Source of the DNA: a virus
Direction: 5' to 3' (one strand)
IMG/VR virus record: IMGVR_UViG_3300009508_000040
Span: 1 to 31,032 of that record
DNA: 31,032 bases
Below are positions 17,220 through 24,835 of this stretch, piece after piece. Below the pieces are notes generated by a model. That model worked only from the letters and a program-made list of their open reading frames with translations. It was not told the DNA's origin and did not search any database. Each line of letters begins with the position of its first letter. Position 1 is the first letter of the stretch. A program made the translations under genes and the position numbers.

Positions 17220-17744
17220 CTAAGTTTCATTAGTTTTGCCCTCATTGTTGGTAGATACATTATCTCTTTCCCACTTTAGTGTTTCTCCGATATCTTCATA
17301 TTCGGTCATTTTGGTTCCATCTTCATCTTTGTCATGACTATAATAAAGTGATTTAAATACTACTTCTTGGGTTTGAAACCAAATAGCAATAGCCTTACTT
17401 CTAAACTCCTCATCAGGCCAAAGATAAAAACAATTATGCCAATCCTCTAAAAATCTATGAACTGTTATGTCCAAGTCAAAGTCTGGATTAGACTTCTTTA
17501 TTTCTGCCACTGCTCGTATTCTTTGACTACCAGCTAGTGGGTACCACATTTTCATAGAAAGATGTGGGTTTAAAATACCATTCTCTTTTATACTCTCCAT
17601 GAGTTTTTCATTTAATGGTACTTGCATTATGTTATCGGCAACCTGAGGTTGACTTAACATAAAGTTTGTAGTTACCTGCCTTATTTCAAAAGGTGGTACT
17701 CCTACTAATTCTGCGGACTTTTGTCCTATTCTATCACTTGCCAC
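17220..17744 (-). CDS. ParB/Srx-like domain protein
   Basis: A 174-residue protein. A ParB-type segment runs from IMQVPLNEKLMESI to YPLAGSQRIRAV (about 39-85), the phosphate-binding NTPase/nuclease fold of ParB and sulfiredoxin. It lacks the C-terminal HTH of partition ParB, so plasmid-like partition is unlikely; phage ParB-like proteins are often nucleases or regulators. The start codon is GTG at 17744, inside an 11-base overlap with the upstream gene. Its place between helicase and primase implies a replication role. Confidence 0.65.
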   Translation of the reverse strand: MASDRIGQKSAELVGVPPFEIRQVTTNFMLSQPQVADNIMQVPLNEKLMESIKENGILNPHLSMKMWYPLAGSQRIRAVAEIKKSNPDFDLDITVHRFLEDWHNCFYLWPDEEFRSKAIAIWFQTQEVVFKSLYYSHDKDEDGTKMTEYEDIGETLKWERDNVSTNNEGKTNET

Positions 17745-17976
17745 GCTGGTCTGCTATCCATTTGCCGAAGCTAGTAAATAAAGAGTCTTTTGTTTCTCTT
17801 TTACCTTCTGTCCATTTCTTTCCATCAGGCTTACACTCTTCAAATCTTTTTAATCCGTTATTATATGCAATCTCCATAACTCCATTACTAGCATGTATGT
17901 ACTTTACTTGATTGCCCCACTCTTCCGCTTCTAGCTCTTTTGCTTTTCTTTCTATTAGCTCGTTATATTGCGTCAT
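17734..17976 (-). CDS. Hypothetical small phage protein in replication operon
   Basis: Eighty residues, highly charged, beginning with a predicted amphipathic helix (MTQYNELIERKAKELEAEEW). The ATG is preceded by AGGAG at a nine-base spacing and overlaps the helicase end by 14 bases. No family recognised; being between DnaB-like helicase and ParB-like protein it may be a replication accessory factor such as a helicase loader, but no motif supports that. Confidence 0.65.
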   Translation of the reverse strand: MTQYNELIERKAKELEAEEWGNQVKYIHASNGVMEIAYNNGLKRFEECKPDGKKWTEGKRETKDSLFTSFGKWIADQRGK

Positions 17977-19318
17977 GTATATCTTCTCCTGTAGATAGGC
18001 TTTCTTTTATATCTTCTTTATCTTTAGGATTCATGGTGGATTGAGGGCCTATCTTTAATGTTTCCCAATCCATTACACTTGTAAATCCTTCCATTTTTGC
18101 ACTTCTCATTTTAGTACAGTTGAATGTAATAGCCTCATCTTCTGGCGACCATGTTTCAAGTGTAAAGGCTGCATCTGCTGCATCGAGAATACCTTTTGCA
18201 AATCTTGCTTCCCCTGTGTTATCTGTTTGATAAGGGGCAAACACAGGAATCTCATACTCCTGTGCAATACTTTTCAGAGTCTTACTAACTTCTATCTGCT
18301 CCGTCCAGTCATACTGTCCACTCTTTGAGGGAACATTGGAGCGTTTAACTTGATTTAGATAATCAACTACTATTACTCCATAATCTGTTTGTGATACTTT
18401 ACTTTCTAGTTCTTGTCTGATTCTAGATAAGCTAAGTAATGGGTCATATACTACATCAAGCTGTTTATCCTTGTGTAGTGGTCTTGTTTGAAGTTTTGCA
18501 TGAAACTCATCAAAATCTCTTGATTGTGTGAACTCTGGTACTAATTCATTTCCGCCTTCAAATCTTCCTGCCCACCAGTTTGCTACTCTATCCCACTCAA
18601 CAGTTGTCAAGTTTCGTGTAGCTAATCGGGAGATAGGTATACGCGCACCTAAGGCACACATTCTTTGTAAAATGGAACGACTGTCCATTTCTATTGTAAA
18701 ATACAGGGAACTTTTTCCTTGTTCATAAACATTATTTGCAATATTACAACAAGTTATAGACTTACCTGCACCTCTACGACCACCCACTAATATAAGATCT
18801 CGAGGTGAGAACTTTAGTGTTTGGTCATAGTCATCATTAAGACCTAAAGGTAAGAACTTTCTAAGGTCTTTTTCTGAATCAAATAAGGGTATTGTTTGCA
18901 TGTTTTCTTCAGGAGCTTTGAGGTCAACTCTTTCTCCTACATCTAAAACAATTTGTTGGATTGCTTCAACATTTTCTTCTGCTGAAGATATAGCTACAGT
19001 TTTATCAATGAACTTATCTAGCTCATCTAGTATTTCTACTTGTGTGTACTCATTTTTTAAGTACTCAAGTAAAACCCAAGCGTCGATATCCACTTCGACG
19101 GCTTCAATTGCAAATACTTTTTCTTGTAGTTTCCTATCACGAATGGATAGTTTGAGGTCATCAAAAGAAGGCAGCTGACTGAAATTTTTTATATGTGTAT
19201 CTATGACCTTATGTAAGGACTGATACTCCGCACTAAGATAATTAATTCTAAGGTTGCCCCAAGACTCAAAATCTTCTTGCGTTATTATTTGCTTCAACAG
19301 AGCTGAAGTTAAGTTCAA
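17963..19318 (-). CDS. Replicative DNA helicase (DnaB/gp41-like, RecA fold)
   Basis: A 451-residue SF4 helicase. The N-terminal helical domain (1-140) is followed by Walker A G179-G-R-R-G-A-G-K-S-I-T189, Walker B VIVVDYLN, and the H3-like motif FAPYQTD. It should unwind the fork and bind the primase encoded downstream. The start is TTG at 19318 with a strong GGGAGGG seven bases upstream. A terminator lies just before it at 19342-19365, and no consensus promoter is seen between, so it depends on read-through or an unrecognised promoter. Confidence 0.93.
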   Translation of the reverse strand: MNLTSALLKQIITQEDFESWGNLRINYLSAEYQSLHKVIDTHIKNFSQLPSFDDLKLSIRDRKLQEKVFAIEAVEVDIDAWVLLEYLKNEYTQVEILDELDKFIDKTVAISSAEENVEAIQQIVLDVGERVDLKAPEENMQTIPLFDSEKDLRKFLPLGLNDDYDQTLKFSPRDLILVGGRRGAGKSITCCNIANNVYEQGKSSLYFTIEMDSRSILQRMCALGARIPISRLATRNLTTVEWDRVANWWAGRFEGGNELVPEFTQSRDFDEFHAKLQTRPLHKDKQLDVVYDPLLSLSRIRQELESKVSQTDYGVIVVDYLNQVKRSNVPSKSGQYDWTEQIEVSKTLKSIAQEYEIPVFAPYQTDNTGEARFAKGILDAADAAFTLETWSPEDEAITFNCTKMRSAKMEGFTSVMDWETLKIGPQSTMNPKDKEDIKESLSTGEDIHDAI

Positions 19319-19341
19319 TTGCTACCCTCCCAGATATAAAA

Positions 19342-19365
19342 GAGCAGGAGATAATTCCCCTGCTC
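19342..19365 (-). terminator. Rho-independent terminator, leftward
   Basis: On the minus strand a ten-pair stem (GAGCAGG...CCTGCTC plus one G-T and two inner pairs) closes on the loop ATTA and is followed directly by TTTTATAT. It lies between the SANT-like repeat gene and the helicase gene, so it ends, or attenuates, the transcript started at P3. Confidence 0.85.
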
Positions 19366-19379
19366 AGACTTAAAAAGAT

Positions 19380-20105
19380 TTAGCTAGATGCTTTTTCTTT
19401 TCTAGCGGCTCCGTCGTAATCGGAACAAGTTAAACCTCTACGGGTTAACATTGTTTTAACACCTCTTACAGTTTTGCCAATTTCGTCAGCGATAGCTTCA
19501 ACAGTCATGTTGTCGATATCATTAACTTCTGCTAAAGGATCAGCTTTTGATGAACCTTTAGTTTCTTTTTGCTTAGGTATAGCGTTAATATCGCCACTTC
19601 TAAGTAAGCTAAGAGCTTTTCCTCTGATAGAGTTAACAGATTTGCCTAGAGCTTCTGCGATTTCTTCAACAAAAGACCCACCATTTACCATAGAAGTAAA
19701 TGTAGCTTCCTCTTCGGGAGAGTAAGTTCTTACAGATTCTGGCTTCTCAGCTGGTTTTACATGGCCAGTTAATTCCATTGATAGAATTTTGCCCTGTATT
19801 GATTTAGCAGAAAATGCTCCACCTTCAAATGAAGATGCGATGTCTGCGTATGTGTACTGACCACTGTTGTCAGATACGAATTGTGATAAAGTAGCTTCTT
19901 GGTCTTCAGAGAATGTTCTGTTTGATACTGAAGATGCAAGTTCTACATCATGACCCATTTTTCTTAGCTTAGAAGAGACACTTCTTGTAGAAGTTTCTAA
20001 TTCTGCGGCTGCGTCTGCAACCATAGCTTGTGAGATAGGTGACTCACTTCCTACGAAGTCCACAAGTTGTTGTGTTCTTTCGTCTGTCCATTTTGGTAAT
20101 GCCAT
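19380..20105 (-). CDS. Multi-repeat HTH (SANT/GcrA-like) DNA-binding protein
   Basis: A 241-residue protein built of related units: an opening unit with KWTDERTQQLVDFV, then FSEDQEATL...KSIQGKILSM, YSPEEEATF...NSIRGKALSLL, and a last unit IADEIGKTVRGVKTMLTRRGL. Each has an acidic/aromatic start, a middle IAxxLGK helix and a basic recognition-type helix, as in SANT/Myb or GcrA-type HTH. It should bind DNA at several adjacent sites. Two shorter proteins in the window share the unit. It has AGGAAAC before the ATG and follows the ligase C-terminal gene in the P3 operon. Target unknown. Confidence 0.7.
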   Translation of the reverse strand: MALPKWTDERTQQLVDFVGSESPISQAMVADAAAELETSTRSVSSKLRKMGHDVELASSVSNRTFSEDQEATLSQFVSDNSGQYTYADIASSFEGGAFSAKSIQGKILSMELTGHVKPAEKPESVRTYSPEEEATFTSMVNGGSFVEEIAEALGKSVNSIRGKALSLLRSGDINAIPKQKETKGSSKADPLAEVNDIDNMTVEAIADEIGKTVRGVKTMLTRRGLTCSDYDGAARKEKASS

Positions 20106-20114
20106 TTTAGTTTC

Positions 20115-20861
20115 CTATATTTCTTTTAAGTTTGTTATTATTATAACACCCCTTTCTCGGGCTGCTTGTGTTTTTGCTGACTCAATGCCAGACTCGTTTA
20201 CTAGGATATTAACATCTTTTGTTAAACTGCTTTTAACAAGATAGCCCTGTGTTTCTAAATACTGTGTTGCTAGTGCTTTTGTCTTGAAGCTTTTTAGTTT
20301 ACCTGTGATACAAACGACGCCCTTATCAGCACTTTTTTCTTCAATTTTAGTTAGTTGTTGCCATCTAAAAGGAAGTCTATCATATCCATCGGTAAATTCT
20401 TCTATTAACCAATCTAGTAAATTATTGGTAGCAGCTGGGCCTAAGCCAGCTTCAGCACAAGTTTCTTCGGTAATATCTCGAATGTTCTTGATAACCGAAC
20501 AAATCTTGTTTGAAGCTGTTCGACCAATCAACTTAATAGAGAAAGCTGGTAGTAAGTCAACTAAGTCAACTTGTTTACTATTCTCAATCTCTCTACTGAG
20601 TTTAACTGCTAGTTTTTCGGATTGCAAAGCTTCAATCATTATTTCTAATGGAAGCTCGTATAAATCGTACAAATCTTTGATTTGTAGTTTTTCTACTGTG
20701 CGAGGTCCGAGACCTTTTATTTTGAGAGTAGAAGCAAAATGCTCAATCTTTTTACTCGTCTTGCCTGGGCAATTAGGGTTATTACAATATAGCTGGTCTT
20801 TTACCCACTCAAGTTCTGTCATACAAGATGGACAGTGCGTTGGCGGGATTATTTGCTTCAT
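20115..20861 (-). CDS. NAD-dependent DNA ligase, C-terminal half (Zn finger, HhH, BRCT)
   Basis: A 248-residue protein that begins right at the zinc finger (C10-x-x-C13 and C26-x-x-x-x-C31 in HCPSC and CNNPNCPG). It goes through the helix-hairpin-helix bundle (KIKGLGPRTVEKL and following) and ends with a BRCT domain (GVVCITGKLKSFK to the end). This is the DNA-binding half of LigA without the catalytic lysine. It should pair with the adenylation half encoded at 21285-22235. Its own promoter P3 gives a 21-base leader with AGAGAG. A lone DNA-gripping domain would be unusual, so a two-subunit ligase is the best reading. Confidence 0.88.
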   Translation of the reverse strand: MKQIIPPTHCPSCMTELEWVKDQLYCNNPNCPGKTSKKIEHFASTLKIKGLGPRTVEKLQIKDLYDLYELPLEIMIEALQSEKLAVKLSREIENSKQVDLVDLLPAFSIKLIGRTASNKICSVIKNIRDITEETCAEAGLGPAATNNLLDWLIEEFTDGYDRLPFRWQQLTKIEEKSADKGVVCITGKLKSFKTKALATQYLETQGYLVKSSLTKDVNILVNESGIESAKTQAARERGVIIITNLKEI

Positions 20862-20888
20862 GTGTTCTCTCTTAATTTCTATTTATAT

Positions 20889-20918
20889 ATTATAACAAAA
20901 TTCAGTTTCCATGTCAAG
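20889..20918 (-). promoter_or_regulatory. Promoter P3, sigma70-type, leftward
   Basis: TTGACA at 20917-20912, a 17-base spacer and TATAAT at 20894-20889; predicted +1 at about 20882. The -35 overlaps the last codons of the GIY-YIG-like gene, so the ligase C-terminal half is transcribed independently of the insertion. Confidence 0.88.
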
Positions 20919-21285
20919 ATTTATTTTTTGGAAAGTCCTGAAGAATGAGAGAATCAATTTTGAAACACTCAGTATGACCTCCAAACTTAAACATTGGAAT
21001 ATATTTATCTTGCTTATACATCTCATGTAGGTACAGTTCATGTGCCCACACATTATAAAGTGTGCTGCTCCAGACCTTCTGAATACGAATATCATACCCT
21101 CTGAAACCCCTGCTACGCTTTATAATATGTCGCCAATCTTTTCCACTAGCTATGCCTACCTTGATACACTCTCGCTCAAATGTTTTTGTGTTCACTAACA
21201 CTATTCCATAGAGCACACCTTCTCTGTCCCTTTCTTCAGGGTTATTTTCAAAGTAGGTTTGATTGTATATGCCTTTACTAGACAC
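20914..21285 (-). CDS. GIY-YIG-like nuclease lying between ligase halves
   Basis: A 123-residue protein. VLYGIVLVN (24-32) followed by IKVGIA (41-46) resembles the two-strand GIY-YIG core in its T5orf172-like variant. WSSTLYNVWAHELYLHEMY then supplies a candidate catalytic Glu (E83) next to a helix, and F-G-G-H-T-E-C-F matches the late motif of the same group. The start is GTG at 21285, overlapping the TAG of the ligase N-terminal gene by one base. Free-standing GIY-YIG genes are common homing endonucleases. The fold is judged by motif only, and the catalytic Arg is not certain. Confidence 0.6.
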   Translation of the reverse strand: MSSKGIYNQTYFENNPEERDREGVLYGIVLVNTKTFERECIKVGIASGKDWRHIIKRSRGFRGYDIRIQKVWSSTLYNVWAHELYLHEMYKQDKYIPMFKFGGHTECFKIDSLILQDFPKNKS

Positions 21286-22235
21286 TAATTAGCTCGGGAT
21301 AGTATTCTGGGTATAATTTCTCCACTACGTATAACTTCTACTAGACAACCTATTTCTAAATTAAGGTCGGTTATATACTTCATATTGTGCAGAGTTGCCC
21401 TACTAACTGTAGCGCCATCTATCTCTATAGGTTCAAGAATAGCTACAGGAGCCACAACCCCTGACTTGCCAACATTCCATACAACATTAACTAATTTAGT
21501 TATAACTCCTTCATTACGCTGCTTGAGCGCATATGCACCTCGGGGGTGCTTAGAGGTATATCCTAAGGCATCAAAGTCCTTATAGTCATCTATACGAAAA
21601 ACAAGTCCATCATCGGGATATGCAGTCCAGTCATTAGACAGAACTGTATCAAATCCAAATGATTCTAAATAAGACATATCGATACTCCAGCACTCATTCC
21701 ATGAATCTTGTACTCCATATGCTATGAAGCGCAAATCTCTGCTGTTAAATTCTTCTACATCTTTAAGGTTGAGAGCACCCGCAGCATAGTTCCGAGCGTT
21801 CTTGATAGTTTTGGGAGCAACTACTTCGCCAGTAATCTGAATTAGATGACCTTTAAACTCGCCTAATGAATTAGGTACTAAAGATTTAACATTGTCTGTA
21901 ATATCCAGACCACGCTTTCCATCTCCACGAGTAAGGGCTTTGTGTAGCTGTCCCTCAACATAAAGCAATGATACAGCAGCTCCATCTAACTTAGGAGAAA
22001 CAACTATCTCTCCCTTGTACTTACCGAAAGGCTGCTTATCAAGCTCATTGGAAAATATCTTCTGTAATGAATACATCTGAAATGCATGAGGAACTCTATT
22101 GTCTCTACTAGAGAAACCGACTTCATCATACTGAGCATATGTAGCTAGCTTATCAAACTGTTCATCTGACATCGTAGGTTTACCATTATAGTAATCTTCG
22201 GACGCTTGCTGTAGTATTGCTTTTATATTTTCCAT
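21285..22235 (-). CDS. NAD-dependent DNA ligase, N-terminal half (adenylation and OB fold)
   Basis: A 316-residue protein with the NMN-binding Ia segment (YYNGKPTMSDEQFDKL, 15-30), the adenylation lysine K82 in PKLDGAA, the RN-AAGAL motif and the OB fold (WNVGKSGVVAPVAILEP to the end). It stops exactly where the zinc finger of bacterial LigA would follow. It is short for LigA (about 670), but together with the 248-residue partner it makes 564. It seals nicks using NAD+. The promoter P4 +1 coincides with the A of its ATG, so the mRNA should be leaderless. Confidence 0.93.
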   Translation of the reverse strand: MENIKAILQQASEDYYNGKPTMSDEQFDKLATYAQYDEVGFSSRDNRVPHAFQMYSLQKIFSNELDKQPFGKYKGEIVVSPKLDGAAVSLLYVEGQLHKALTRGDGKRGLDITDNVKSLVPNSLGEFKGHLIQITGEVVAPKTIKNARNYAAGALNLKDVEEFNSRDLRFIAYGVQDSWNECWSIDMSYLESFGFDTVLSNDWTAYPDDGLVFRIDDYKDFDALGYTSKHPRGAYALKQRNEGVITKLVNVVWNVGKSGVVAPVAILEPIEIDGATVSRATLHNMKYITDLNLEIGCLVEVIRSGEIIPRILSRAN

Positions 22236-22241
22236 TTATAT

Positions 22242-22271
22242 ATTATATCAAAAATCACAGGCAAAGTCAAG
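22242..22271 (-). promoter_or_regulatory. Promoter P4, sigma70-type, leftward, leaderless
   Basis: TTGACT at 22270-22265, a 17-base spacer and TATAAT at 22247-22242. Counting seven bases on puts +1 at 22235, the A of the ligase ATG. Confidence 0.88.
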
Positions 22272-22279
22272 AACTAAAT

Positions 22280-22582
22280 TTACGAAAGGTAAATTTCATC
22301 TAAAATATCTTTGAAGTGTGTCTCTAAGATACTTTTACTTTCTGCCAATGATAATATTTCCACTAGTCCCTCAAACAAATTCTTTGAATTATTAAAGTCT
22401 AGTTTCATTGCTACTCCGTCCTTTGATGGTTTGAAGTCCCCATCAAAGTCGAGGTAATACTTTCTTAAATGTAGATACTCTACATCATAAAAAGTATTTA
22501 TAGTTAATTTGACTTGTTCCGTCCCCTCCTCATTTTCAGAGATAACTTTTTCATACATCTCAGGGGCTTCATGCAACTTCAT
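22280..22582 (-). CDS. PC4/p15-like ssDNA-binding or transcription coactivator protein
   Basis: A 100-residue protein. The central segment (VEYLHLRKYYLD, DGDFKPSKDGVAMKLDF, about 34-63) matches the PC4/Sub1 pattern of a strand carrying LRKYY, a short acidic turn, then KP-x-K-x-G and a final strand. PC4-like phage proteins bind single-stranded DNA as dimers and can influence transcription or replication. The ATG overlaps the upstream stop as ATGA with AAGGAA upstream. Assignment by motif only. Confidence 0.6.
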   Translation of the reverse strand: MKLHEAPEMYEKVISENEEGTEQVKLTINTFYDVEYLHLRKYYLDFDGDFKPSKDGVAMKLDFNNSKNLFEGLVEILSLAESKSILETHFKDILDEIYLS

Positions 22583-22845
22583 CGTTTGTTCCTTAGTATA
22601 GAACTCAAAGGTTGTATACTGGTCACATTCTTAGGTTGTAATAGGCGATAACTATCAGTATCCCAACAAAACAGTAATACTGAATCGGTGGTTTCCTTAG
22701 CACGATTTTTCTTGCTTTGGATATACTTGTTATCGAAGTCTAGGGTACAAACATTATACTTAAGTTTTCTACTGTTTGTAGACCTATAGGTTATGATTGC
22801 GTCTCCACAATCAGATACAGTTCTTATGAACTCATCTTTTCTCAC
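22579..22845 (-). CDS. Hypothetical phage protein, GTG start within a hairpin region
   Basis: An 88-residue basic protein with no recognised domain; beta-rich by appearance. The start is GTG at 22845 with GGAG seven bases upstream, and that GGAG is buried in the stem of an intercistronic hairpin. It is co-transcribed with the SANT-like gene upstream and the PC4-like gene downstream. Confidence 0.65.
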   Translation of the reverse strand: MRKDEFIRTVSDCGDAIITYRSTNSRKLKYNVCTLDFDNKYIQSKKNRAKETTDSVLLFCWDTDSYRLLQPKNVTSIQPLSSILRNKR

Positions 22846-22848
22846 TAT

Positions 22849-22900
22849 AATACTCCATTACTATTAAGAAAACTCTTTCTCTTTAGTAATGGGTAGTATT
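22849..22900 (-). promoter_or_regulatory. Intercistronic hairpin burying a ribosome binding site
   Basis: Nine pairs (CCATTACTA at 22855-22863 with TAGTAATGG at 22884-22892) extend after a two-base bulge by six more (AATACT at 22849-22854 with AGTATT at 22895-22900). The 20-base interior can form a further five pairs. On the minus strand the GGAG before the GTG at 22845 lies in the stem. No T tract follows, so it is not a terminator. Confidence 0.7.
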
Positions 22901-22902
22901 AA

Positions 22903-23355
22903 TTAGCCATTGTTGATGTTGTTAAGTACACCTGTAAAGTAAACAGAAGCTTTACCAGTCAATTTGTCGATAATATCTGCATCGACTTCTTGACCTGCGT
23001 CAGTTAAAGCACTTGTTAGTGCAGCAGCTGCGTCAGCTTTTGATACTCTACCACCACCAGTTGAACCGCCTGATTTAGCAGCTCCAGTAGCAGGTGACTT
23101 TTTGACATAAACTCCAGCTTTAGTAAGTATCATTCTGACACCATTAGGGCTTTCGCCTAAGTGTTCAGCGATATCTTTCACAATTTCCATGCTAGTTTCA
23201 GGGGTAGGTTCCGCCTCATTATACATTTCTACTGCTTCTTGCTTTGATTCGTCTGTCCAAGCCATTCTTCTTCTCCGTTTGTTTCTGAGAGATTCGGGCA
23301 TACCTGGGCACCACCCTGTCGCATCTCTCATTTGGTTATAATATCTATCACTCAT
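22903..23355 (-). CDS. SANT/GcrA-like HTH protein with C-terminal domain
   Basis: A 150-residue protein. The HTH unit (AWTDESKQEAVEMY, then KDIAEHLGESPNGVRMILTK) matches the units of the 19380-20105 protein. A Gly/Ser linker joins it to a second domain (RVSKADAAAAL to the end). Two starts are possible. ATG 23355 lies two bases after the predicted +1 of P5, which would make it nearly leaderless. ATG 23265 has GGAG eight bases upstream and begins right at the HTH like its paralogue. The 30 extra residues are stop-free and end in a basic run (RNKRRRR). I keep the longer form with moderate confidence. Confidence 0.72.
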   Translation of the reverse strand: MSDRYYNQMRDATGWCPGMPESLRNKRRRRMAWTDESKQEAVEMYNEAEPTPETSMEIVKDIAEHLGESPNGVRMILTKAGVYVKKSPATGAAKSGGSTGGGRVSKADAAAALTSALTDAGQEVDADIIDKLTGKASVYFTGVLNNINNG

Positions 23356-23363
23356 TAATATAT

Positions 23364-23393
23364 ATTATACAGAAAAATGAGTGCGATGTCAAG
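23364..23393 (-). promoter_or_regulatory. Promoter P5, sigma70-type, leftward
   Basis: TTGACA at 23392-23387, a 17-base spacer and TATAAT at 23369-23364; predicted +1 near 23357, two bases before the ATG at 23355. It drives the SANT-like, hypothetical and PC4-like genes. Confidence 0.88.
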
Positions 23394-23405
23394 AACTATT
23401 TTTTA

Positions 23406-23609
23406 TTAAGTATAACTTAAGCTTTCAATATAGTTCATTTTCTCTTGAGCGTTTGCAGCTATTTCAATCTGCTCGTCTATTGCTCCAACGATGTCGGCAT
23501 GTTCTCCTATTCCTACAGGATTATTTAGATAGACTCTGATGTTAACTTCAGCAGCAGCTATCTCTCCCTTGTACTTTAAAATTAATGCGTTCCTCAATCT
23601 ATCATTCAT
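23406..23609 (-). CDS. Small conserved phage protein
   Basis: The open frame extends upstream, but the ATG at 23609 is the start: AGGAG lies six bases before it and it overlaps the upstream membrane-protein stop as ATGA. The 67-residue product is mostly helical, with a distinctive YLNNPVGIGEHADIV segment (about 27-41) that I recall from small proteins of marine T4-like phages. Function unknown. It is the last gene before promoter P5. Confidence 0.7.
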   Translation of the reverse strand: MNDRLRNALILKYKGEIAAAEVNIRVYLNNPVGIGEHADIVGAIDEQIEIAANAQEKMNYIESLSYT

Positions 23610-23869
23610 GTTTTGCTCCTGCAAAGTTCTCTTATATATGCTCTGCACCACCTTCTTCTTGCATCTTCACTGAAAGCTAATTGCCAACAGAGAGGAGTGA
23701 TTACTAAAAGCATTACTACATATATAACCATGTGAGTATATTTATACCTCACTATTAATTCGCCTCCTGGTGTAAGTTTTGCCATATAACTAATGATTGG
23801 GTGAGTTCTATACACACTCATTAGCCATGTGGAAATCCATACAGCAGAGACCACTGTCCATAATTCCAT
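23606..23869 (-). CDS. Two-pass membrane protein
   Basis: An 87-residue protein with two hydrophobic stretches: LWTVVSAVWISTWLMSVY (3-20) and MVIYVVMLLVITPLCWQLAF (47-66). An arginine-rich C-terminus (EDARRRWCRAYIRELCRSK) probably faces the cytoplasm. AAGGAG lies seven bases before the ATG. Two-pass with a basic tail is also a holin-like layout, but the endolysin lies 5 kb away, so that is only a possibility. Confidence 0.65.
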   Translation of the reverse strand: MELWTVVSAVWISTWLMSVYRTHPIISYMAKLTPGGELIVRYKYTHMVIYVVMLLVITPLCWQLAFSEDARRRWCRAYIRELCRSKT

Positions 23870-23889
23870 TTTTGCACTCCTTATGCTCT

Positions 23890-24546
23890 TTAGATATTTA
23901 TATCGTACTTGTTTAAGTGTCTTAAACTACCTAAGTCATAAGCTGCGAAATGGGCATGGTAACCGCCCTCTTTTATATGTCCAAAGTATGGACTATCAAA
24001 ATTTGTTAATTCTATTACATAGACATGATATATCCAACTATCATATCTTTTATCAAACTTGCCTTTTATTATTCTAGCAGGAAGATCGTGTCTAGCGCAC
24101 CATACTTTTTCACCTGGCTCAAAAGTTTCTGATACACACTCGTCTGGCAAATATCCTATTTTAGCACCGCTACTGCGTTCAGTACTAGGTCTTTTTTGTG
24201 GAACTCCTACTCTATCTAATAGATTTCTTACGAATGTAGTAGAACGATATAAAGCTTGCGCTATGCTAGACACGGGTTGCTCGTCTAAATACATCTCTAT
24301 TGATTGTTTAATTTCGTAGTCTGTTGCCTTTCTACCTCTGTTTTGTGCTTTTCTTTTTGCTCTAAATTGTAGAGTGTCTTCAAAATCTTTCATAATACTA
24401 TTCAGTCGAGTAGTATTGTAAGTTATGTTAAGCATGGAACATGCTTCTTTTTTTGTTATTGGTTGGTCTGCGTTAAGATGGTCTAATACTCTTTGTAAAT
24501 TAGCATCATCTAATTTTTCGTGTCCTTTCTTTCTAATTGTTCTCAT
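23890..24546 (-). CDS. Conserved phage HTH protein with C-terminal SH3-like region
   Basis: A 218-residue protein. A first HTH (KKEACSMLNITYNTTRLNSI, about 32-51) and a second (VSSIAQALYRSTTFVRNLLDRVG, about 92-114) are joined by a basic linker (RAKRKAQNRGRKATD). From about 145 on, GEKVWCARHDLPARIIKGKF and later strands look like a small beta barrel. It resembles proteins of cyanophages and other marine phages with no assigned role. DNA binding is likely. It starts inside the preceding gene (14-base overlap) with AGGAAGCG upstream. Confidence 0.65.
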   Translation of the reverse strand: MRTIRKKGHEKLDDANLQRVLDHLNADQPITKKEACSMLNITYNTTRLNSIMKDFEDTLQFRAKRKAQNRGRKATDYEIKQSIEMYLDEQPVSSIAQALYRSTTFVRNLLDRVGVPQKRPSTERSSGAKIGYLPDECVSETFEPGEKVWCARHDLPARIIKGKFDKRYDSWIYHVYVIELTNFDSPYFGHIKEGGYHAHFAAYDLGSLRHLNKYDINI

Positions 24547-24835
24547 CGCTTCCTAATAGTATAATTGAATAGTGAATAATTTTTAACAGGTCTAGTTCAT
24601 TTCTACCTGCTTTCTTTCCATAACGCTTTGCATACTTTATAATATTTCCTATGCAAAATCCCTCGCCGTGTCCTGAGTCTATAATAAACTCGGTTGCTTG
24701 TATTTTATCTGTACTATAGTGCTGGTCATAAGTATTGTCTATATAGACTTGCAACTTGGTTAATATTTTATCCTCGTTAAACTTATATTTAGTATCTATA
24801 CTATTATACTTAGTTTTCTTACTAAAAAAGGCCAT
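24533..24835 (-). CDS. DUF3310-like (SaV) phage protein
   Basis: A 100-residue protein. The segment GEGFCIGNIIKYAKRYGKKAGRNEL followed by DLLKIIHYSI matches the DUF3310 pattern (N-x-I-K-Y-x-x-R-Y-x-x-K-x-G then a helix). Members are widespread in phages and sometimes labelled nucleotide kinase without strong evidence. The N-terminal 45 residues are basic and specific to this protein. The ATG abuts the stop of the gene upstream. Confidence 0.7.
   Translation of the reverse strand: MAFFSKKTKYNSIDTKYKFNEDKILTKLQVYIDNTYDQHYSTDKIQATEFIIDSGHGEGFCIGNIIKYAKRYGKKAGRNELDLLKIIHYSIILLGSDENN

Noticed and set aside
20883-21095. A 70-codon minus-strand frame overlapping the GIY-YIG-like gene
   Set aside because: It is in another frame of the same strand as a gene with recognisable motifs and has no ribosome site.
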